A stretch of DNA of 5,382 nt from an uncultured Anaerolineaceae bacterium (GTDB taxonomy: Bacteria; Chloroflexota; Anaerolineae; Anaerolineales; Anaerolineaceae): NCBI GenBank assembly GCA_937920255.1, contig CALDSL010000353.1:1-5382 (forward strand), given 5' to 3'. Position numbers and translations under genes: made by a program. Position 1 is the stretch's first letter; every line of letters begins with the position of its first letter. Positions 1-4,528 of the stretch are shown here, piece after piece. Under the pieces are notes generated by a model. It saw only the letters and a list, made by a program, of their open reading frames with translations, ran no database searches and was not told the DNA's origin.

Positions 1-143
1 TGAAGGATATTCGCCCCGAGGCGCTGGTGCAGGCGGTGCGCGAGGCGCACCAGGGGAAGACCCAACTACACCCCGACATCGCCAAGAAGTTGATGGACCT
101 GCTCTCGAGCAGCCAGCCGCCCGCGAAAGATGGACCTGGGTAG
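1..143 (+). CDS. Response regulator receiver domain, C-terminal end (partial, no output domain)
   Basis: The frame beginning at base 3 encodes 46 residues before a TAG at 141-143, and the 5' end lies outside the window. The start of the peptide (KDIRPEALVQAVREAHQGK) matches the last beta-strand/helix of NarL/FixJ-type receiver domains: the conserved Lys of 'LKD', then 'PEALVQAVREAHQGKTQLHPDIAKKLM'. In this family a phosphoaccepting receiver is normally followed by a linker and a LuxR-type helix-turn-helix. Here the protein ends after a short Ser/Pro/Lys tail (SSSQPPAKDGPG) and nothing resembling the HTH follows in any forward frame. It is therefore either a single-domain receiver or a gene that has lost its DNA-binding end. 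The phosphoacceptor Asp is upstream and cannot be checked. The receiver assignment is fairly firm; the functional consequence is inference. Confidence 0.75.
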   Translation, partial: KDIRPEALVQAVREAHQGKTQLHPDIAKKLMDLLSSSQPPAKDGPG

Positions 144-147
144 GTAC

Positions 148-176
148 TGGAAACCGCCGGCCAAAATCGCTATAAT
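148..176 (+). promoter_or_regulatory. Sigma70-like promoter for the lysine-rich small gene
   Basis: A perfect TATAAT (171-176) is preceded, with a 17-nt spacer, by TGGAAA (148-153), which matches four of six positions of TTGACA. The start point should fall near 183, giving a leader of about 46 nt that contains the strong ribosome binding site at 216-224. The promoter lies only a few bases after the stop of the receiver gene, so the small gene is probably transcribed independently. Confidence 0.55.
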
Positions 177-215
177 AATTGCATTCCCGCCATGACAGGC
201 AAATATTCTGGAGCA

Positions 216-224
216 GAGGTGATC
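216..224 (+). promoter_or_regulatory. Extended Shine-Dalgarno site of the small gene
   Basis: GAGGTGATC is a nine-base uninterrupted match to the 3' end of 16S rRNA (complement of 3'-CUCCACUAG). It ends four bases before the ATG at 229, and its GAGG core is nine bases from that ATG. Pairing this long is the main reason to accept the very short reading frame that follows as a real gene. Confidence 0.75.
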
Positions 225-228
225 TGTA

Positions 229-345
229 ATGGGTGAAAAAGGCAGCAAGAAAGACAAGGATAAGGCCAACAAGCAGAAGCAGCAGAAGATCCAAAAGCAG
301 AAGGAAGAAAAGACTTCCAAGCTGCCCACCAGCAAGAAACCCTGA
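229..345 (+). CDS. 38-residue lysine-rich small protein, function unknown
   Basis: ATG at 229 opens a 38-codon frame ending in TGA at 343-345. The product begins MGEKGSKKDKDKANKQKQQK and is extremely basic and hydrophilic: 14 of 38 residues are lysine and 5 are glutamine. It has one Ile, one Leu, and no Cys or aromatic residue. No signal peptide or membrane segment is present, so it should be cytosolic and is probably disordered or helical only when bound to a partner such as nucleic acid. Support for a real gene comes from a perfect TATAAT box, a nine-base Shine-Dalgarno match at good spacing, and a residue bias unlike the random frames nearby. Similar tiny Lys/Gln-rich proteins are annotated as hypothetical in various bacteria. 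I do not recognise a characterised member. RNA or ribosome binding would be a guess from charge alone. Confidence 0.7.
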   Translation: MGEKGSKKDKDKANKQKQQKIQKQKEEKTSKLPTSKKP

Positions 346-378
346 TCTGTGTAGGAATAAATCATCCTGCGGGTGAAA

Positions 379-458
379 AACGCCGTCCCCGCTTATTTTC
401 CGCCGCATTCGATGAGCGCTGCCGGCGTTCTATTTTTGCGCCTGATGATCAACGCCGG
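379..458. repeat. Three-arm inverted repeat (AACGCCG) able to form alternative hairpins
   Basis: AACGCCG occurs at 379-385, its complement CGGCGTT at 423-429, and AACGCCGG again at 451-458. The middle arm can pair with the first (loop of 37 nt) or with the third (CCGGCGTT 422-429 with 451-458, loop of 21 nt). The first pairing is closely followed by CTATTTTT, so it could resemble a terminator behind the small lysine-rich gene, but the large loop makes that weak. The rest of this 256-base spacer, apart from the repeat at 479-563, shows no coding signal. Confidence 0.35.
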
Positions 459-478
459 TGCCGCTGTGCGTGGCAAAG

Positions 479-563
479 CAAAATCCGGTCGCGCTATACG
501 GGCCACGCAAAAAGATTTCACCGCGCACCTTCGCGGTGCGCTTTTGTGCGAGTTGTCAAATAA
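479..563 (+). repeat. Dispersed repeat, copy A (short form)
   Basis: This stretch is repeated in inverted orientation at 4529-4688. Bases 481-525 match the complement of 4642-4686 at 43 of 45 positions, and 525-563 match the complement of 4529-4567 at 37 of 39. Copy A lacks about 74 bases of GCGAAG-rich sequence that separate the two blocks in copy B. It ends about 40 bases before the GNAT start codon, so a naive upstream extension of that gene would run into the repeat. Confidence 0.9.
523..546 (+). terminator. Terminator-like hairpin inside repeat copy A
   Basis: GCGCACC (523-529) pairs perfectly with GGTGCGC (535-541) around a five-base TTCGC loop and is followed at once by TTTTG. The short GC-rich stem and T-run fit a weak intrinsic terminator on the + strand, which would insulate the downstream GNAT gene from upstream transcription. 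The T-run is short and the hairpin belongs to a repeat, so a terminator role is only possible. Confidence 0.4.
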
Positions 564-601
564 TAATTTTTGTTGGGGCGAGTACCAAACAAGGAACCGG
601 C

Positions 602-1447
602 ATGGATATTATCATTCGCGGCGTCCGGGCGGAAGACCGGGCGCAGATCCTGGAAGTTGAGCGCAAATCGACGCCTGGGCTGGTGTACCTTCCGCGCGTT
701 TTTGAACAATTCCTGAACGACGCCGAGGGTGAATTTCTGGCAGGCGAAGTGGATGGGACGCTGGCCGGCTGCGCCAAGTTCACGCGGCTGCCGGATGGCT
801 CTGCCTGGCTGGAGACCCTGCGGGTGATCCCCGAACGGCAGGGGCTGGGAGTCGGCAAGCAGTTCTACCAGCGTTTTTTCGAGATCGCCCGTTCCCGGCA
901 CATCACCACCATGCGCATGTACACTGGCGTTACCAACCACACCAGCAAAGGACTGGCGGAACGGTTTGGGTTTCGCGTGGCCGGAACCTACCGCGGGCAA
1001 AAATACGCGCTTTCCACCGCCAGCATCCCCACCGCGCCGCCCGCATTCCAGCCGGCGCGCGACCCTGACCTGGCCGTCGATCTGCTGCTGGCGCAGCGCG
1101 AAGCATGGGCCGGCTTTGTGGTGATGAACCGCACCTTTTACGCCGTCACGCCGGCGTTGGGCCGCTATCTGGCGCGGCACGCGCTGCTATACCATGACCC
1201 CGGCAGCGGGAGCATGGTGGTTCTTGGCGCGCGGTTTATGCCATGGCAGGCGCTGCATATTGCCGCGCTGGCCGGCGATGTGGACGCGTGCCTGGCGTTT
1301 GCCGCGCAGCAGGCGGCGCAAACCGGAGCCGCGAGCCTCAGCTGTTTATCGCCGGTAACGGCCGGGCAGGTGCAATCCGCGCTGCAGGCGCGCGGTTTTG
1401 CGTTCGAGCCGTCCGATTTTATCGTGATGCAGGTGGATATGCCCTGA
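602..1447 (+). CDS. GNAT family N-acetyltransferase with probable degenerate second GNAT half
   Basis: The 281-residue product probably transfers an acetyl group from acetyl-CoA to an amine; the substrate is unknown and it should be cytosolic. The N-terminal GNAT fold spans about residues 1-135. Motif A lies at 72-99, with the pyrophosphate loop R79-Q-G-L-G-V-G85 fitting the Q/R-x-x-G-x-G rule after strand LETLRVIP. Motif B is TNHTSKGLAERFGFRVAGTY (111-130). After a Pro/Ala linker (about 142-156), residues 157-281 show a strand-helix-strand order ending ALQARGFAFEPSDFIVMQVDM, resembling the end of a second GNAT fold without the glycine loop. I chose ATG 602 because AAGGA (591-595) lies six bases upstream, the protein then begins directly with strand MDIIIRGVRAED, and the longer frame would start inside repeat copy A. 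It converges on the aminotransferase gene with an 11-base gap and no obvious shared terminator. Confidence 0.88.
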   Translation: MDIIIRGVRAEDRAQILEVERKSTPGLVYLPRVFEQFLNDAEGEFLAGEVDGTLAGCAKFTRLPDGSAWLETLRVIPERQGLGVGKQFYQRFFEIARSRHITTMRMYTGVTNHTSKGLAERFGFRVAGTYRGQKYALSTASIPTAPPAFQPARDPDLAVDLLLAQREAWAGFVVMNRTFYAVTPALGRYLARHALLYHDPGSGSMVVLGARFMPWQALHIAALAGDVDACLAFAAQQAAQTGAASLSCLSPVTAGQVQSALQARGFAFEPSDFIVMQVDMP

Positions 1448-1458
1448 CGGCATCCGGC

Positions 1459-2580
1459 TTACAGCCGATACAGCCCATACAGTTCAAACAGGAAGCGGTC
1501 GATTTCGTCTTCGGTATTGAAGAAGTTGGGGCTGACGCGGATGTTCCCATCGCGCAGCGCGGTGAGGATGCCCTTCGCTGCCAGCGCCTGGTGCATGTTT
1601 TTGTTGGCTTCTTGTGTGCCCAGGGTAAATGAGATGATGGCTGAGCGCTCGCTCAGATGTGCATACGGCGAGATGATTTCGATTTGCCACGCGTTCAGCC
1701 CGGCGATGATCCGGCCGGTGAGTTGCATCACGCGAATGTAGATGTTTTCGATGCCCACCTCCTGCAGCAGCTCCAGCCCGGCGGTCCAGGCGTGGAACAG
1801 CGGGTAGGCGATCGAGCCGGTCTCGTAGCGGCGCGCATCGTTGAAGTAGCGCAGCTCGCGCGTGTCATCTTCGGCGGCAAACATACCCGGCAGCACCGGG
1901 CGGATGATCTTCTGCGCGCGGCGGTTGAGGTATAGGAAACCCGTGCCGGGCATCCCCAGCAGCCATTTGAAACCGGCGCAGGCCAGGATGTCGATGCCGC
2001 TGCGCTTCACATCGATCGGGAAAACGCCCGCGCCCTGGATGCCATCCACCAGAAACAGCGCGCCGCGGTCGTGCGCGATGCGGCTGAGTGCGTCCAGATC
2101 GACGCGGAAGCCGGTATCGAAGCGCGCCGCGGCCGCCGCCAGGATGCGCGTGCGCCCGTCGATCAGCGCGGCGATCTTTTGCGGGTCCACGCGCTGGTCG
2201 GGGCCCACCGGCGCGAGGCGCACCTCCACGCCGCGCTCGCGCAGCGCCAGCCACGGGAAGGTGTTGTTCCAGTGCTCGCCGGCCGGCACCACCAGGTTAT
2301 CGCCCGGCTGCCAAGGGTAGCCCGCGGCGACGATGCCCACCCCGACCCCGGTGCTGGTGACCAGAGCGTAGTCTTCAGGCGCGCCGCCGAACAGGCCGCA
2401 CAGCGCTGACCGCACAGCGCGGCGCGAGACGGGTTTGCGGTGCGGAGCATCGGCGGCCAGCGCCAGGTACTCCTCCAACCGCTCCCGGACGCGGATATTC
2501 AACGGGCTTTCGGCGGCGTTGTTCAGATAAATCACCCTGCTGGTCACGGGGAAAAGCGCGCGCGCTGCGGAGAGATCCAT
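1459..2580 (-). CDS. Class V aminotransferase-fold PLP-dependent enzyme
   Basis: The 373-residue product belongs to the fold-type I, class V PLP family (SufS/CsdA, isopenicillin N epimerase and serine-glyoxylate aminotransferase relatives). Its length is usual for the family. Visible landmarks are YLNNAAESPL (18-27) near the N-terminus, phosphate-binding TSTG (75-78), H103 in EHWNN where the family stacks a His on the cofactor, D179 and Q182 in LVDGIQGAGVFPID, and K205 in GFKWLLGMPGTGFLYLN as the Schiff-base lysine. RYETGS (251-256) corresponds to the family's 'FExGT' loop, and R348 in NIRVSPNFFN is the likely carboxylate-binding Arg. The catalytic Cys loop of cysteine desulfurases is absent (RDGNIRVSPNFF), so desulfuration is unlikely. 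Transamination, racemisation or beta-lyase chemistry remain open. The start at 2580 is set by AAGGA eight bases upstream. It is divergent from the B3/B4 gene. Confidence 0.88.
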   Translation of the reverse strand: MDLSAARALFPVTSRVIYLNNAAESPLNIRVRERLEEYLALAADAPHRKPVSRRAVRSALCGLFGGAPEDYALVTSTGVGVGIVAAGYPWQPGDNLVVPAGEHWNNTFPWLALRERGVEVRLAPVGPDQRVDPQKIAALIDGRTRILAAAAARFDTGFRVDLDALSRIAHDRGALFLVDGIQGAGVFPIDVKRSGIDILACAGFKWLLGMPGTGFLYLNRRAQKIIRPVLPGMFAAEDDTRELRYFNDARRYETGSIAYPLFHAWTAGLELLQEVGIENIYIRVMQLTGRIIAGLNAWQIEIISPYAHLSERSAIISFTLGTQEANKNMHQALAAKGILTALRDGNIRVSPNFFNTEDEIDRFLFELYGLYRL

Positions 2581-2588
2581 GCGTACCA

Positions 2589-2593
2589 TCCTT
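2589..2593 (-). promoter_or_regulatory. Ribosome binding site choosing the aminotransferase start
   Basis: On the minus strand AAGGA (2593 down to 2589) sits eight bases before ATG 2580-2578. The in-frame ATG at 2589-2587 shares its A with this site, so it cannot use the site and has no other. The family alignment (protein starting MDLSAARALFPV just before the conserved YLNNAA strand) also favours 2580. Confidence 0.65.
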
Positions 2594-2621
2594 GGCGAAG
2601 TGATCGGTATCGGAGCAATAT

Positions 2622-2633
2622 CTATCATGATAG
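2622..2633. promoter_or_regulatory. 12-bp perfect palindrome in the divergent spacer (candidate operator)
   Basis: CTATCATGATAG is perfectly self-complementary. It lies about 42 bases before the aminotransferase ATG and 26 bases upstream of the -35 box of the B3/B4 gene promoter. The placement fits a dimeric regulator acting on one or both divergent genes. No regulator is encoded nearby, and the AT-rich half-site is short, so chance is possible. Confidence 0.4.
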
Positions 2634-2658
2634 CATGAAGCCAGGTTTTCACCCGCGG

Positions 2659-2687
2659 TTGACTTGATCGCCGCGCGTGTTTATCAT
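2659..2687 (+). promoter_or_regulatory. Sigma70-like promoter for the B3/B4 gene
   Basis: TTGACT (2659-2664, five of six) and TATCAT (2682-2687, five of six) are separated by exactly 17 bases. Transcription should begin near 2694, leaving a leader of about 45 nt. This position excludes the TTG at 2664 as the start of the downstream gene and supports ATG 2739. Confidence 0.7.
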
Positions 2688-2738
2688 TGGAGGGAACGCG
2701 GTAACAACAATCTACCCTATTGGAGAAAGCGGGTTTCA

Positions 2739-3419
2739 ATGTTCTCTGCAACGGACAATTGGCTGGCAACCTACCCGGAGGCGCACGCCGGCATCCTGGC
2801 GATGCAGGTGGTGGAAAACCCCTCCGGCCATCCCGAATTGGAACGCGCGCGGGGTGAAACCCAGCAAGAACTGCGCGCGCGCTTTGCCGGGCAGGAGGCC
2901 AGCGCGCTGGACGGCTACGGCCCAATTCCGGCCTACAGCGCCTATTACCGTACGTTTCGCAAGACCTATCACGTGCTGGGGCAGTTGCGCTCGGTCATTT
3001 TCGAGGGCAAGTCCATCCCCAGCGTGGTGGCTTTGGTGGAGGCCATGTTTCTGGCCGAGTTGAAGAACGGGCTGCTCACCGCCGGGCACGATCTGGACAT
3101 GGTGCGGCTGCCGGCGTGGCTGGATGCCGCCGCGGGCAGCGAGCGCTATACCACCCTCAGCGGCCAGGAGCGCACCCTGAAGGCGGGGGATATGTACATC
3201 GCCGATCAGGAAGGGGTGCTGTCCAGCATCATCTACGGGCCGGATCAGCGCACGCGCATCACCCCCGCCACGCGCAACGTGCTCTACACCGTCTACGCCC
3301 CGGCCGGGGTGGGAGCGGAGCGGGTGCGCGAGCACCTGGACGAGCTGTGCCGGCTGGTGCAGCTTTTCTCGCCCGCCGCGGCGGTGAGCCTGATGCAGGT
3401 GTTTGGCGCGAACGGGTAG
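2739..3419 (+). CDS. Stand-alone B3/B4 (PheRS beta editing-like) domain protein
   Basis: The 226-residue product resembles the B3/B4 domain of the phenylalanyl-tRNA synthetase beta chain, the domain that in PheRS hydrolyses Tyr mischarged on tRNA-Phe. The likely landmarks are YYRTFRKTYHV (69-79); GKSIPSVVALVEAMFLAELK (90-109) followed by NGLLTAGHDLD, the typical 'K-GLP-inP-VD-N--slk-glp-G-hDld' segment; and GVLSSIIYGPDQRTRI to NVLYTVYAPAGV (159-191). No synthetase, anticodon-binding or membrane segment is present, so it is a free cytosolic domain. Stand-alone members are widespread and mostly uncharacterised; trans-editing of a mischarged tRNA or binding of a free amino acid or nucleotide are possibilities, not shown here. 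ATG 2739 was chosen from the promoter at 2659-2687. The nearest Shine-Dalgarno-like GGAGA (2722-2726) is rather far, at 12 bases. The divergent PLP enzyme gene may be co-regulated. Confidence 0.82.
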   Translation: MFSATDNWLATYPEAHAGILAMQVVENPSGHPELERARGETQQELRARFAGQEASALDGYGPIPAYSAYYRTFRKTYHVLGQLRSVIFEGKSIPSVVALVEAMFLAELKNGLLTAGHDLDMVRLPAWLDAAAGSERYTTLSGQERTLKAGDMYIADQEGVLSSIIYGPDQRTRITPATRNVLYTVYAPAGVGAERVREHLDELCRLVQLFSPAAAVSLMQVFGANG

Positions 3420-3430
3420 GGAGCGGTGCA

Positions 3431-3449
3431 AGACCATGATCATGGTTTT
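3431..3449. terminator. 14-bp palindrome plus T-run after the B3/B4 gene
   Basis: ACCATGATCATGGT (3433-3446) is perfectly self-complementary, and with a G-T pair and an A-T pair the symmetry reaches 3431-3448. It starts 12 bases after the TAG and runs into TTTTC. Folded, it gives a seven-pair stem with a GATC tetraloop and a short U-run, which could be a weak terminator. A protein-binding site or a piece of the adjoining repeat is equally possible. Confidence 0.4.
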
Positions 3450-3454
3450 CCGGA

Positions 3455-3533
3455 GGTAGAGACGCAAGATTTGGCGTCTCTGCGATGGCCGCGAAAGATG
3501 TGAAGTCTTGCGAAGATAGCAACGGTTAAATGG
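3455..3533 (+). repeat. 79-bp hairpin unit, copy 1
   Basis: The unit opens with GGTAGAGACGC and forms a stem of AGAGACGC (3458-3465) with GCGTCTCT (3474-3481), extended by a G-T and a G-C pair. It continues through ATGGCCG and a segment containing GAAGTCTTGCGAAGA. The first 37 bases match copy 2 at 33 positions. It ends where copy 2 begins, so the two are head-to-tail with a 79-base period. No coding sense is seen here. Confidence 0.8.
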
Positions 3534-3606
3534 GGTAGAGACGCAAAATCTTGCGTCTCTGCGGTGGCCGTTTGCGGTTGAAACTCTTGGGAAGAAATGA
3601 AGGAAC
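3534..3606 (+). repeat. 79-bp hairpin unit, copy 2 (overlaps gene leader)
   Basis: The second head-to-tail unit has a perfect ten-pair stem, AGAGACGCAA (3537-3546) with TTGCGTCTCT (3551-3560), around an AATC loop. After GTGGCCG it keeps weaker similarity to copy 1 (GAAACTCTTGGGAAGA against GAAGTCTTGCGAAGA). Its end supplies AAGGAA (3600-3605), the ribosome binding site of the following gene, so the gene's leader is made partly of repeat. Confidence 0.75.
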
Positions 3607-3615
3607 CAATACCTC

Positions 3616-4395
3616 ATGAACGATGCGGAAATCCTGGCGATTTTTGATAAAGAAGTGCGGCGCGAATGTGAATGGACGCGCATGCGCCGCGATGTGCTGC
3701 CCAACCTGGTGCGTTACACGCTGACCGGGGTGGGGTACGGCGGCGGGCACGTGAGCTGGTCGGATCTGACCGGGGATAGCGCCGATGAGGCCATCCAGAG
3801 CCAGATTGAATACTTTGGAAAGCTCGGCGCGGACTTCGAGTGGAAGTATTACAACTACGATAAACCTGAAGACCTGCCGCAGCGGCTGTTGGCGCACGGC
3901 TTTACCCCCGGTGAGCCAGAAGCGCTGATGGTGGCGGATATCAACGACCTGCCGGGGTATTATTGGGACATGGACGTTTCAGCCGTCCAGCGCGTGACCA
4001 CGCCGGAGGGGGTGGATGCGATCGCGCGCATGGAAAGCGAAGTGTGGAACGAAGAGAAGACCGGTTTTACCACCGGGATGAAGTACGACCTGGAGCACAA
4101 CCCCGAGGAACTGAGCGTGTTCGCGGTGTGGCAGGACGGGCGCATCGTCAGCGCGGCGTGGACGTTCTACCTGCCGGGCACGTCGTTTGCCACCTTTTGG
4201 GGTGGGTCGACGCTGGCGGCGTACCGCCGGCGCAGGTATTACACCGCGCTGCTGGCCGTGCGCGCCAGCGAGGCGCGCCAGCGAGGGTACCGCTTTCTGC
4301 AGGTGGATGCCAGCCCCAACAGCCGCCCGATTTTGGCAAAGCACGGCTTCCGCTGCCTGGCGTTCTCGACCCCGTACGATTGGGAGGCTGGGTAG
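3616..4395 (+). CDS. GNAT-fold acetyltransferase-like protein with altered acetyl-CoA loop
   Basis: The 259-residue product has an N-terminal half (about 1-115) with GADFEWKYYNYDKPEDLPQR (71-90) and GFTPGEPEALMVADI, and a C-terminal GNAT fold (about 122-255). This layout matches a family of two-part GNAT proteins in Chloroflexota and Actinobacteria whose C-terminus reads 'WGGSTL..yRGrGiYraLva.Ra..a..rGyr.LqvDAs..SrPIL..lGF'. Nearly all of that is kept: FWGGSTLAAY (194-203), ALLAVRASEARQRGYRFLQV, DASPNSRPILAKHGF. The exception is the pyrophosphate loop, R204-R-R-R-Y-Y209 here, where both usual glycines are arginine. Acetyl-CoA binding may be altered or lost; the substrate is unknown. ATG 3616 has AAGGAA (3600-3605) ten bases upstream, provided by repeat copy 2. 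It is separated from the B3/B4 gene by three hairpins and is probably transcribed separately. Confidence 0.85.
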   Translation: MNDAEILAIFDKEVRRECEWTRMRRDVLPNLVRYTLTGVGYGGGHVSWSDLTGDSADEAIQSQIEYFGKLGADFEWKYYNYDKPEDLPQRLLAHGFTPGEPEALMVADINDLPGYYWDMDVSAVQRVTTPEGVDAIARMESEVWNEEKTGFTTGMKYDLEHNPEELSVFAVWQDGRIVSAAWTFYLPGTSFATFWGGSTLAAYRRRRYYTALLAVRASEARQRGYRFLQVDASPNSRPILAKHGFRCLAFSTPYDWEAG

Positions 4396-4457
4396 GGCGA
4401 GGGGTAAGGCGGTGAAAGGAAATGTTGTCTCTACCACGAAGCATCACCCCCCTCCCG

Positions 4458-4491
4458 CTCCCCCCAAAACGAAATACAGTTTTGGAGGGAG
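4458..4491. repeat. C-run/G-run hairpin
   Basis: CTCCCCCCAAAAC (4458-4470) pairs at 12 of 13 positions with GTTTTGGAGGGAG (4479-4491) around the eight-base loop GAAATACA. It lies 62 bases after the TAG of the second GNAT gene and could act as a transcriptional stop or RNA-stabilising structure. It shares its C6A4 arm with the terminal repeats of the surrounding element, so its origin is probably the same. Confidence 0.7.
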
Positions 4492-4528
4492 AGAAAGCCG
4501 CTGATTCTCCCCCCAAAAGTGGTTTTCC

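Noticed and set aside
66..365. 99-residue minus-strand frame opposite the receiver end and the small gene
   Set aside because: It is antisense to two supported frames, has no ribosome binding site, and its Phe/Leu-rich character is simply the complement of the lysine-rich codons.
458..601. 48-residue upstream extension of the first GNAT gene
   Set aside because: It is encoded by repeat copy A, lacks GNAT similarity, and ATG 602 has a well-placed AAGGA.
1448..1467. CGGCT-TAC-AGCCG hairpin at the convergent gene ends as a bidirectional terminator
   Set aside because: The stem is only five pairs, overlaps the aminotransferase stop codon and has no T-run on either side.
2664..2738. TTG 2664 as start of the B3/B4 gene
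   Set aside because: The promoter -35 box is 2659-2664 and the -10 box is 2682-2687, so this start would be upstream of the transcript; the extra 25 residues match nothing in the family.
2581..2925. Upstream extension of the aminotransferase on the minus strand
   Set aside because: It runs through the divergent control region and antisense to the B3/B4 gene; family alignment and ribosome binding site place the start at 2580.
2736..3704. 322-residue minus-strand frame
   Set aside because: It is antisense to the B3/B4 gene and the hairpin repeats; its repeated QRRQILRLY-type peptides come from the 79-bp units.
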